Source: Coriobacteriaceae bacterium
Lineage (GTDB): Bacteria > Actinomycetota > Coriobacteriia > Coriobacteriales > Coriobacteriaceae
DNA: 64,000 bases
Direction of reading: 5' to 3'
Assembly: GCA_025757745.1 (NCBI GenBank)
Contig: CP107217.1
Span: forward strand, 930,001-994,000
In this document: positions 15,694 through 23,417 of the stretch, one piece after another
Layout of the letters: each line of letters starts with the position of its first letter
Numbering within the stretch: position 1 is the first letter of the stretch
Translations under genes and position numbers: made by a program
Notes under the pieces: generated by a model
What the model saw: the letters and a program-made list of their open reading frames with translations, nothing else
Told to the model about the DNA's origin: nothing
Databases searched by the model: none

Positions 15694-17007
15694 CTAGTTG
15701 CGCCTAAGGTGGACGACGGTCTCGCAGTGGAAGGTTTGTGGGAACAGGTCGACTGGCGTGATCTTTACGGGGAAGAAGGTGCCTTCTTCGACAAAGCGTT
15801 TGAGATCGCGCGCCAGGGTGGCCGGGTCGCAGCTCACGTAGGCGACATCGCGAGCACTCGTGCTGGCGATAAGGTCGATCGCCTCGGGGGCGAGGCCTGC
15901 GCGTGGCGGGTCGACCACCAAGACGTCGGCATCCTGGTCGGGGAACTCGCGCACCGCGTCTCCGCCAATGACGTCGACGTTATCAAGCTTGTTGATCTCC
16001 AGGTTACGGCGCAGGTCGCGCACGGCGGGGCCGTAGGCCTCGACGGCGGCGACAAAGTCGCAGCGGCGGGCGAGCGGCAGGGTAAAGGTGCCGGCACCAC
16101 AGTACAGGTCCACGGCAAGCTCGTCTTCCTGCGGGTCGAGTGCTTCCATGACAAGCTCGATCAAAATCTCGGCACCCTTGGTGTTGACCTGGAAAAAAGA
16201 CGGGGCAGACAAGCGCATCTGACCCTCGGCGATATTCTCGGTCCATGAGCCCTTTCCGGCGAGCATTTCGACCTTGGAGACACGGCGGGCCTTCTTTTCG
16301 CCCTTGCTCATCACGCGCACGATGCTCGTGGGGTGAGCGGCGTCCGCCAGCACGCGGGAGACCTGCGAGCGCGGAAAAGAGCCTGTGGGCGTCCAGAGTG
16401 CGACCTCGAGTGCCTTGGTGCGGCGTGATGCGCGAATGCCCACGCGTTCGAGCCCCAAGTCATGGCTGCCGCTTAGATAGTTGAGTGCGCCGACGACCGA
16501 TTTGAGCGCCTTCGGGAAGCGCTTGTCGAACAGCGGGCACGTATCGACGGTCACGATTTTGCTGGGGTCGACACCGTGCATGCCAAGACGCACGCGACCG
16601 TTGACGACGGTCGGTTCGAGCTCGATTTTATTGCGGTAGCCCCAGTCGTCCTTGGTGTGGCAGATGGGCTGTACCAACTCATCGACCTGCTCAGGAGCGA
16701 ACTTGCCGATGCGCTCGAGCGTGGAGCGCAGGTTTTGCTCCTTGGCGGCGAGCTGTGCCGTGCGTGAGAGATTGCCCCACGAGCAGCCGCCGCAGATGCC
16801 CACGAAGGGGCAGGGAGGCTGAATGCGATCGGGGCTTGGCTCCAGAATCTCGGTGGTGCGGGCACGCATGAACGACTTGCCGTCCTGTACGACCTCGGCC
16901 TCGACGGTGTCGCCTGCCACGGCGCCCTGCACAAAGACGGCCTTGCCGTTGTCGGCGTGCGCCAGCCCGTCGGCGCCGTAGGTCATCGATTCTATAGTGA
17001 GCTTCAT
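15694..17007 (-). CDS. rlmD: 23S rRNA (uracil-5-)-methyltransferase, RlmD/RumA type
   Basis: A 437-residue SAM-dependent RNA m5U methyltransferase. It has an N-terminal TRAM-like RNA-binding region (KLTIESMTYGADGLAHADNG), the iron-sulfur cysteines in CPFVGICGGCSWG near residue 68, the SAM motif DLYCGAGTFTLPLA near 293, DPPRAGL near 360 and the catalytic cysteine in YVSCDPATLARDL near 382. The usual name is RlmD, but related enzymes of this family modify other uracils (RlmCD, TrmA-like). I chose the start at 17007 because it opens the TRAM region after AGGCAGGAAT. Confidence 0.88.
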   Translation of the reverse strand: MKLTIESMTYGADGLAHADNGKAVFVQGAVAGDTVEAEVVQDGKSFMRARTTEILEPSPDRIQPPCPFVGICGGCSWGNLSRTAQLAAKEQNLRSTLERIGKFAPEQVDELVQPICHTKDDWGYRNKIELEPTVVNGRVRLGMHGVDPSKIVTVDTCPLFDKRFPKALKSVVGALNYLSGSHDLGLERVGIRASRRTKALEVALWTPTGSFPRSQVSRVLADAAHPTSIVRVMSKGEKKARRVSKVEMLAGKGSWTENIAEGQMRLSAPSFFQVNTKGAEILIELVMEALDPQEDELAVDLYCGAGTFTLPLARRCDFVAAVEAYGPAVRDLRRNLEINKLDNVDVIGGDAVREFPDQDADVLVVDPPRAGLAPEAIDLIASTSARDVAYVSCDPATLARDLKRFVEEGTFFPVKITPVDLFPQTFHCETVVHLRRN

Positions 17008-17055
17008 ATTCCTGCCTGTCATTCGCGTTGTTATTCGCACCATGGTAGCAGGGAA

Positions 17056-17097
17056 AAGCGCCCCGCATCCGAGGCTTTCCTCAAATGCGGGGCGCTT
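17056..17097 (-). terminator. Terminator behind ppk
   Basis: AAGCGCCCCGCAT (17056-17068) and ATGCGGGGCGCTT (17085-17097) are perfect 13-bp arms; on the minus strand they are followed by TTCCC. It lies 10 bp behind the ppk stop codon. Confidence 0.85.
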
Positions 17098-17107
17098 CTA
17101 CAAACGA

Positions 17108-19687
17108 CTATTTCGTCTTGCCGGTAATGAGCGTCTTTAGACCCAGGCCGATCAGGCCCAGGCCTATGCGCACGCGACCGGGGCGATGGCGCTCGATGGC
17201 CTTGGTCTTGCCGGCGGGCTTATCGCGACGGGCGCTCGTCTCGGGTGCGGGCTTGGTGACCTGCGGCTCGGGCTGAGGTGCAGGTGCAGGCTTGGGCTCA
17301 ATGACGGTCGCCTGGACCTCTTGGACCTTGGGTGTGGCCGGCTGCGGCTCAGGAGCAGGGGCGGGCTTTGCCTCGGCGGCGGGCTCCGGAGTCGCAGTAG
17401 CGGCCTCGGGCGCTTTCTCCACGGCGGGCTCTGCGGCAGCCTCGGGCTCATTCACCGGGAGAGCGGCAACCGCTTCCGGTTTGGCAGCCGCCCCATGTTC
17501 AATCTCGTCCTGGATAACTTTTTCGGCCACACGTTCCTTCTCCTGTGCGCGCTGCTGCGCGGCGGCCTCGGCGTTGCGATACGCGCGCTCCAGCAGAGCT
17601 TCCTGCGAGTTGAAGGGTTTCTCGTCCTCTTTGCGCTCCACCGGAACCCAGGTGCCGTCACTCGTCAGGCTGCGTGCCTTCACGTTGTCGCGCAGCTGCA
17701 TGCCCATGTACTCGTGCACCAGGGCGCGGCAGGTGGGGTCGAGCACGGGGAAGGCGATCTCCACGCGGTGCTCGGTGTTGCGCGTCATCATGTCTGCCGA
17801 GCTCAGGTAGATCATGTCCGAGTCCACGCCAAAGGCATAGACGCGCGCATGCTCCAAAAAACGTCCGACGATGGATCGCACGTGCACGTTCTCGGTCTTG
17901 CCCGGAACACCGGGCTTGAGGCACGAGATGCCGCGAATGATCATGTCCACGCGCACGCCGGCACACGATGCCTCGGCAATCTTGTCGATGACCTCGCGGT
18001 CGGTAAGCGAGTTGAGCTTAAAGAACACGCGGGCGGGCTCGCCGACAAGGGCGCGCTGAATCTCGCGGTCCAGGCCGCGCATGATGAGCGGCTTGAGGCC
18101 CACGGGCGCCACGCCCAGGAAGCGGTAGTCGCCGCGCAGGTTGCCCAGCGACAGGTTGCGGAAGAACAGGTTGGCGTCCTCGCCGATGCCGGGATGCGCG
18201 GTCATGAGCATAAAGTCGCTGTAGAGCTTGGCCGTCTTCTCGTTAAAGTTGCCGGTACCCAAAAGCGTCAGGCGGGTAAGCGCCATGCCCTCGCGATAGG
18301 TGAGCTGGCAGATCTTTGAGTGGCACTTAAAGCCCTCGGAGCCGTAGATAACGGTGCAGCCGGCCTCTTCCAGGCGCTCGGCCCATTCGATGTTGTTTTG
18401 CTCGTCAAAGCGGGCACGAAGCTCCATGAGCACCGTGACCTCTTTGCCGTTTTCGGCAGCATCGATGAGCGACTCGCACAGACGGCTCTGCTTTGCCACA
18501 CGGTAGAGCGTGATGCGCAGCGAGATACACTCGGGGTCATAGGCTGCTTCGTGCACCAGGTCCAAGAACGGGTTCATTGTCTCGTAAGGGTAAAAGAGCA
18601 GCTTGTCGTGCTGCAGCACCTGCTCGCGGATGGAGCGGGCCATATCGATGGTGGGATTGGGCTGCGGCTTAAACGGCGTAAAGAGGAGCTCATTGCGCAG
18701 GTGCTCGGGAATCTTACCCTCAATGCCAAAGACGTAGCCAAGGTCAAGGGGGATATCGCAGGTAAAGACCGAGCGGCGAGAAAGCTCGAGCGCCTTGCGG
18801 ATGGTCTTGAGCGTTGCCTTCTCGAGCGAGCCCGATACGGCGAGCACCACCGGCTGCAGGCGCAGGCGCTTCTTGAGGATGCGCTTCATGTGCTGGCGGT
18901 AATCCTCTTCCTCCTCGACGCCTTCGCCGTCCGGGTCGATATCGGCATTGCGGGTGACGCGGATCAGCGCGCGGTCCAGCGGCTTATAGGAGCCAAAGCA
19001 ACTGTCCAGGCAGGCGAGGATGACGTCCTCGAGCAAGATGTAGGAGTAGGTGCCGGTGGGCGAGGGGATCTCGACCACGCGGTTCATCGAGGTGGGAATC
19101 TCGATAAGGCCCAGCAGGCTCTCCTCGTCGGTGACGCCGTCCAGGCCACAAGCCAGATAGAGTGCGCCGTTGCGCAGGTTGGGGAAGGGATGGCGCGGGT
19201 CAATGACCAACGGCGAGATGACCGGCGACACGTAGGCTTGGAAGTAGCGGGTTACGAAGGTGCGCTCCTCGGGCGTAAGCGAATCGATGCGGGCGCGGTG
19301 AACGCCCAGAGCGTCGAGCTTGTCCTCGATGCTCTTAAAGATGGACTCCCAACGGGTAAGGAGCCCGGGCAGCTCTGCCATGACAGCATCGACCTGTTCG
19401 GAGGCGGTCATATTGCTCTTGTTGTCGACAGGCTGTTTTTTGAGCTCTGCAAGATCGGACAGGCCGCCCACACGCACCATGAGAAACTCGTCGAGGTTAG
19501 ACTCGAAAATCGACACGAACTTTAGACGCTCGAACAGCGGAACGGTCTCGTCGAAGGCTTCGTCAAGCACGCGGTTGTCAAAGCGCAGCCAGCTAAGCTC
19601 TCGGTTTTGCGTGTACGAGAAGTCGCGCGGCGGCTTGCGCAGCTTAGCGGCCTTTTGTTTCTTTTCGATTTTGCTCGGCATATGCAT
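17108..19687 (-). CDS. ppk: Polyphosphate kinase 1 with a long C-terminal extension
   Basis: Ppk1 makes inorganic polyphosphate from ATP. The core (residues about 18-690) shows NRELSWLRFDNRVLDEA at the start, FDEQNNIEWAERLEEAGC, the catalytic histidine in CHSKICQLTYR near 457, and EHARVYAFG near 612. The family is usually about 690-740 residues; this protein has 859. The extra tail is low-complexity Ala/Pro/Glu (about 720-820) and ends in a basic stretch with GLGLIGLGLKTLITGKTK, which could contact membrane or nucleic acid. The start may also be the second ATG at 19681. Neighbouring pst, phoU and pit genes lie far away in the window. Confidence 0.92.
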   Translation of the reverse strand: MHMPSKIEKKQKAAKLRKPPRDFSYTQNRELSWLRFDNRVLDEAFDETVPLFERLKFVSIFESNLDEFLMVRVGGLSDLAELKKQPVDNKSNMTASEQVDAVMAELPGLLTRWESIFKSIEDKLDALGVHRARIDSLTPEERTFVTRYFQAYVSPVISPLVIDPRHPFPNLRNGALYLACGLDGVTDEESLLGLIEIPTSMNRVVEIPSPTGTYSYILLEDVILACLDSCFGSYKPLDRALIRVTRNADIDPDGEGVEEEEDYRQHMKRILKKRLRLQPVVLAVSGSLEKATLKTIRKALELSRRSVFTCDIPLDLGYVFGIEGKIPEHLRNELLFTPFKPQPNPTIDMARSIREQVLQHDKLLFYPYETMNPFLDLVHEAAYDPECISLRITLYRVAKQSRLCESLIDAAENGKEVTVLMELRARFDEQNNIEWAERLEEAGCTVIYGSEGFKCHSKICQLTYREGMALTRLTLLGTGNFNEKTAKLYSDFMLMTAHPGIGEDANLFFRNLSLGNLRGDYRFLGVAPVGLKPLIMRGLDREIQRALVGEPARVFFKLNSLTDREVIDKIAEASCAGVRVDMIIRGISCLKPGVPGKTENVHVRSIVGRFLEHARVYAFGVDSDMIYLSSADMMTRNTEHRVEIAFPVLDPTCRALVHEYMGMQLRDNVKARSLTSDGTWVPVERKEDEKPFNSQEALLERAYRNAEAAAQQRAQEKERVAEKVIQDEIEHGAAAKPEAVAALPVNEPEAAAEPAVEKAPEAATATPEPAAEAKPAPAPEPQPATPKVQEVQATVIEPKPAPAPQPEPQVTKPAPETSARRDKPAGKTKAIERHRPGRVRIGLGLIGLGLKTLITGKTK

Positions 19688-19716
19688 CTGTCCGTTCAGT
19701 CCCCGCAGGGGACGGT

Positions 19717-19745
19717 AGCCTAACTCTAATTCACTATTGTCTCAA
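19717..19745 (-). promoter_or_regulatory. Candidate ppk promoter
   Basis: On the minus strand TTGAGA (19740-19745) and TAGGCT (19717-19722) are 17 bp apart, about 30 bp before the ppk start. Between promoter and start lies a hairpin, GTCCCC-gca-GGGGAC (19699-19713). Confidence 0.45.
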
Positions 19746-19775
19746 TTTAGTCGACCGCTGGCACGGACGTATCGC

Positions 19776-19786
19776 GTGAACGGTAT
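19776..19786 (-). promoter_or_regulatory. Distal arc motif, arcA1
   Basis: GTGAACGGTAT is the reverse complement of the proximal ATACCGTTCAY sites before both arcA genes. The same distal orientation occurs before arcA2 at 23036. It is also close to the ppk promoter candidate. Confidence 0.5.
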
Positions 19787-20086
19787 CTTTACCTACTTCT
19801 TACGCTGACAAGCCGAAGCACTAACGTCCGGTGCTTTGAGCAAGCGATCTATATCCTCACTCAACTGGTGAGAATGTATGAATAAGAATGATAGCAAGCT
19901 GAATATAATCGAATGTAGGTCGAATCGAGGGCAAGCGTCATTTATATGCAGAAAACCGTTTTCACTATGCAATTTTGAATCATGGATAACTTTGAGTGTT
20001 CAAGCTTGATTTCCTAGAAAAATAACGTTTACCTAGGAAAATCTGCTTTACGAAACTGAAGTGCATCATGGGAAATCATATGCGAT

Positions 20087-20155
20087 ATACCGTTCATCGT
20101 ACTTTGCTGACCGTTCGGGGGCGAGGTAGCATTACGAATGGAATTTGGATATAAC
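20087..20155 (+). promoter_or_regulatory. arcA1 promoter with tandem arc motif
   Basis: ATACCGTTCAT (20087) and TGACCGTTCGG (20108) are tandem sites 21 bp apart, followed by GGGGCGAGGT. The -10 candidate TATAAC lies at 20150-20155 and has no good -35 box, so an activator bound at the second site is likely. The distance from ACCGTTC to TATAA is 40 bp, exactly as before arcA2. Confidence 0.6.
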
Positions 20156-20213
20156 TAGAGCTGTCAGCAAGCAGCGTCCCATATGGAGGGGCGCTGATAC
20201 ATTCGGCCAGTAA

Positions 20214-21480
20214 GGCCCGAAAGAAAGGTAGGAGGCCATGACGAAAGGTCTGCACGTGCCTTCCGAGATCGGCAAGCTCAGGAAGGTCTGCCTGCACCGT
20301 CCCGGCGACGAGCTCCTCAACCTGCCGCCCGACGAGCTCGAGCGACTCCTGTTCGACGACGTCCCGTTCCTGGAGGTCGCACAGCAGGAGCACGACACCT
20401 TCGCCCAGATCCTGAGGGACCAGGGCGTCGAGGTGCTCTACCTCGAGAACCTCGTCGCCGAGGTGTTCGACCAGGTCCCCGGCGCCCGCGCCGAGTTCAC
20501 CGACCAGTACATCGCCGAGGCCGGCATCCGCGGCCAGCACATGCCGCAGATCGTCCGCGAGAAGCTGGACTCCATCGAGGACAACCTCGAGTTCGTCAAG
20601 AAGACCATGGCCGGCATGACCAAGGCCGAGATCGACATGCCCCTCACGGCGTCCACGACCCTCGACTCCCTGGTCAACTCCGAGTCCGAGTCCGACCTGA
20701 TCATCGACCCGATGCCCAACCTCTACTTCACCCGCGACCCGTTCGCGGTCGTCGGCGAGGGCGTCAACCTCAACCGCATGTACTCCGTCACCCGCAACCG
20801 CGAGACCCTGTACGGCAAGTACATCTTCAAGTACCACCCCGACTACAAGGACGTCTCCCTGTACTTCCGCCGCGACTGCCAGTTCCACACCGAGGGCGGC
20901 GACGTGCTGAACATCAACGAGAAGACCCTCGCCGTCGGCATCTCCCAGCGCACCCAGGCCGCCGCTATCGACATCATGGCCCAGAACATCTTCTGGAACT
21001 CCGACTCCAAGGTCGAGCGCATCCTTGCCTTCGACATCCCGGTCTCGCGCGCCTTCATGCACCTCGACACGGTCTTCACCCAGATCGACGTCGATAAGTT
21101 CACGATCCACCCCGCCATCATGGGCACCCTGCGCGTCTACGAGCTGACCGCCGGCAAGAACCCGGGCGACGTGAACATCCGCCTGATCGAGGACACCCTC
21201 GAGCACGTCCTGGAGGACGCCACCGGCGTCGACCAGGTCAAGCTGATCCCCTGCGGCGGCGGCGACCCGATCGCGGCCTCCCGCGAGCAGTGGAACGACG
21301 GCTCCAACACCCTGTGCGTCGAGCCCGGCAAGATCTGCGTCTACGCCCGCAACACCGTCACCAATGACGTGCTGTACAAGGAGGGCCTGGACCTTCTCGT
21401 CGTGCCCTCCGCCGAGCTCTCCCGCGGCCGCGGCGGCCCGCGCTGCATGAGCATGCCCTTCTGGCGCGAGGACCTCTAAG
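20214..21480 (+). repeat. Duplicated arcA block, copy 1
   Basis: This 1267-bp block appears identical to 23418-24684. It starts in the leader at GGCCCGAAAG and stops one base after the stop codon. The sequences on both sides differ. Confidence 0.85.
20238..21479 (+). CDS. arcA: Arginine deiminase, copy 1
   Basis: Arginine deiminase (413 residues) hydrolyses arginine to citrulline and ammonia, the first step of ATP-yielding arginine catabolism. Landmarks are [25 protein letters not shown] near residue 165, FHTEGGDVL near 217, [11 protein letters not shown] near 274 and the catalytic cysteine C403 in [24 protein letters not shown] precedes the ATG. Codons end almost only in C or G, a sign of very high expression. 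The protein is identical to the second copy at 23442. It has its own promoter region and terminator. Confidence 0.97.
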   Translation: MTKGLHVPSEIGKLRKVCLHRPGDELLNLPPDELERLLFDDVPFLEVAQQEHDTFAQILRDQGVEVLYLENLVAEVFDQVPGARAEFTDQYIAEAGIRGQHMPQIVREKLDSIEDNLEFVKKTMAGMTKAEIDMPLTASTTLDSLVNSESESDLIIDPMPNLYFTRDPFAVVGEGVNLNRMYSVTRNRETLYGKYIFKYHPDYKDVSLYFRRDCQFHTEGGDVLNINEKTLAVGISQRTQAAAIDIMAQNIFWNSDSKVERILAFDIPVSRAFMHLDTVFTQIDVDKFTIHPAIMGTLRVYELTAGKNPGDVNIRLIEDTLEHVLEDATGVDQVKLIPCGGGDPIAASREQWNDGSNTLCVEPGKICVYARNTVTNDVLYKEGLDLLVVPSAELSRGRGGPRCMSMPFWREDL

Positions 21481-21511
21481 GTTTTCATAGACCGTACGGG
21501 TCTTAATACAA

Positions 21512-21578
21512 ACATCTAGCTGCCATTAGATGTCTCCCAATGGGGCGGTGCGGGTTTTTCGCACCGCCCCATTCTTGT
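21512..21578 (+). terminator. Hairpin and terminator after arcA1
   Basis: ACATCTA/TAGATGT (21512-21533) is followed by a strong hairpin, AATGGGGCGGTGC (21539-21551) with GCACCGCCCCATT (21561-21573). It should isolate arcA1 from the next gene. Confidence 0.75.
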
Positions 21579-21639
21579 CTAATAAGTTAAATTAGCATCA
21601 GATAAGGTGTCCATTATGTCTAGAGGCGGTCACGTTGAT

Positions 21640-21721
21640 ACCCCAACGGTGTCGGCTTCTTTGTCTTTTGGGCATCATCTCGATTCCCATGACCTTTGCC
21701 GGCATCATCCCCGTGTTCTAG
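21640..21721 (+). pseudogene. Possible remnant of a membrane protein C-terminus
   Basis: One frame ending in TAG at 21719-21721 reads GIISIPMTFAGIIPVF, which resembles the end of a permease. An adjacent frame upstream reads VGFFVF. There is no start codon or ribosome binding site. It could be the decayed end of a transporter once linked to arcA1, but it is too short to be sure. Confidence 0.2.
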
Positions 21722-21737
21722 CGATTGGAGCTTAGTC

Positions 21738-22862
21738 ATGGATATCAAGACAATTGGCGTTGAGGAATGGCTCAACGTTTGGGAGAAGAGCGCTACGTGG
21801 GACATTGCCCAGTCGACGATTTCGTCGCTGACCATGGGCGAGCTTCGCGCGCTCGACGAGCAGGACGGCGCTACGTTCTACGAGCGTCTGGATCGCGAGA
21901 AGATGAACTACGGCTGGATCGAGGGTTCGCCGGAGTTTAAGGCCGAGGTCGCCAAGCTGTATCGTTGCGAGGTCAATCCCGATCACATTCTGCAGACCAA
22001 TGGCTGCACGGGCGCCAACCTCAACGCCATCATTGCCGTTGTCGGGCCCAGCGATCACGTGATTGCCGAGTGGCCTACCTATGCGCCGCTCTATGAGATC
22101 CCGCGTACGCTTGGTGCCGAGGTCGAGTATTGGGAGCTTCGCGAGGAGCTCGGATGGAAACCCGATATCGAACAGCTCAAGCGCCTCGTTCGCCCCAATA
22201 CCAAGCTTATCTGCATCAATAACGCATCGAACCCCATCGGTACGGTGCTCGATGCAGACATGCTCGGGCAGATTGCCGAGATTGCCCGCTCGGTGGGCGC
22301 CTACGTGCTGTGCGACGAGGTGTATCTGCCGCTCGAGAACACCGAGTCCTTTATGTCGATGGCAGACGTGTACGAGAGGGCCATTGTCACCAACTCGGTG
22401 TCCAAGACCTATTCGACGCCTGCAGCCCGCGTGGGCTGGGTCGTTGCGGATGAAGAGGTGTCCAACCGCATCCGCACCTACCGCGACTACACCATGATCT
22501 GCGGTGGCGTGTTTAACGATGCTTTGGCGACCTACGTGCTCGAGCACAAGGACAAGATTCTCGAGCGCAACCGCAAGATCGTGTTTGGTAACCGAGATAT
22601 CGCACAGGCTTGGATCGATACGCAGCAGCGTGTCTCTTGGACGGCCCCGCAGGGCGTGTCAACCTCGTTTATCCAGCTGGATATTCCCGAGGATGACGAG
22701 GAGTTCTGCAAGCGCCTGCTGGCCGATAGGGGAGTGCTGTTGGTCCCCGGTAGCCGTTTTGAGCTTCCCTGCGGAGCGCGCCTGGGCTACTGCGCGAGCG
22801 AAGATGTTCTTCGCGAGGGCCTGAGGCTTCTGGGCGAGGCACTGGCCGAGCTCGATCGCTAG
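21738..22862 (+). CDS. PLP-dependent aminotransferase, class I/II
   Basis: A 374-residue fold-type I aminotransferase. The PLP lysine is in NSVSKTYSTPAARVGW near residue 223, preceded by CINNASNPIGTV near 160 and CDEVYLPLE near 192. The ATG at 21738 follows TTGGAG. It lies between two arcA copies, so an arginine-, ornithine- or citrulline-related substrate is plausible; some relatives are annotated as capreomycidine-synthase-like, but I cannot tell from sequence alone. Codon use is less extreme than in arcA. Confidence 0.85.
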   Translation: MDIKTIGVEEWLNVWEKSATWDIAQSTISSLTMGELRALDEQDGATFYERLDREKMNYGWIEGSPEFKAEVAKLYRCEVNPDHILQTNGCTGANLNAIIAVVGPSDHVIAEWPTYAPLYEIPRTLGAEVEYWELREELGWKPDIEQLKRLVRPNTKLICINNASNPIGTVLDADMLGQIAEIARSVGAYVLCDEVYLPLENTESFMSMADVYERAIVTNSVSKTYSTPAARVGWVVADEEVSNRIRTYRDYTMICGGVFNDALATYVLEHKDKILERNRKIVFGNRDIAQAWIDTQQRVSWTAPQGVSTSFIQLDIPEDDEEFCKRLLADRGVLLVPGSRFELPCGARLGYCASEDVLREGLRLLGEALAELDR

Positions 22863-23035
22863 TCCCTTGAGGTTCTCGAAGGCCTAAACCTTGCTGGACC
22901 CTAGGTGTACCGAATGCAGACCCGCTCCCTTTTGGGGAACGGGTCTGTTTGTCTTTGCTGCCGAAAAAGTCAAGTTGTTACAAATGGAGACGCAAGATCG
23001 ATCGGGTATTCGATGGGCCTTATACTGAGCTTCCG

Positions 23036-23067
23036 GTGAACGGTATCCAACGTCTGGTAAACGGTAA
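23036..23067 (-). promoter_or_regulatory. Distal tandem arc motifs, arcA2
   Basis: GTGAACGGTAT (23036-23046) and GTAAACGGTAA (23057-23067) are direct repeats 21 bp apart. They are the reverse complement of the proximal sites, about 250 bp further downstream, which would allow looping. Confidence 0.55.
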
Positions 23068-23290
23068 TCTGTTTGTCAAAAATGAATAGGACGCACTTTT
23101 TTCTGAATAAAAATCAAAATGGTTGAGACACAGCGAGAATTGCGAATTATATTCATATCGTTGCGTGAAATATGCAATTTGGGGGTGGTTTAACAAAGGT
23201 TAGTTTCAATTGATCCTGCGGTTAAAAAGCGTTTAAGCACGTAAATCCACTTTATTTAATCAAAGTATGCCATGCGTGAAGTATATGTGT

Positions 23291-23359
23291 ATGCCGTTCA
23301 CCCCTCATATAAAACCGTTCGGGGGCGAGGTGGAAGTATGGATTGATTTTGGATATAAA
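23291..23359 (+). promoter_or_regulatory. arcA2 promoter with tandem arc motif
   Basis: ATGCCGTTCAC (23291) and AAACCGTTCGG (23312) are 21 bp apart, followed by GGGGCGAGGT. The -10 candidate TATAAA is at 23354-23359, 40 bp from ACCGTTC, the same geometry as before arcA1 although the sequence between differs. Confidence 0.6.
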
Positions 23360-23417
23360 TATGTCGTCAGCAATAACGCCTCACACGGAGGGGCGCTAAC
23401 GAATCGGCCCTGACAGG

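Larger units (their letters stand above)
19688..20237. other. Long divergent ppk-arcA1 regulatory region
   Basis: This 550-bp AT-rich interval has no convincing gene. It holds a possible ppk promoter, an outward-facing GTGAACGGTAT site (19776), a proximal tandem pair of the same motif before arcA1, and a candidate arcA1 -10 box. A related AACGTTTACC lies at 20024-20033. Confidence 0.75.

Noticed and set aside
20094..21515. Long open frames antisense to arcA (and at 23367-24737)
   Set aside because: They arise from the extreme GC-ending codon use of arcA, are rich in Gly/Val/Asp repeats and have no ribosome binding site or homology signal.
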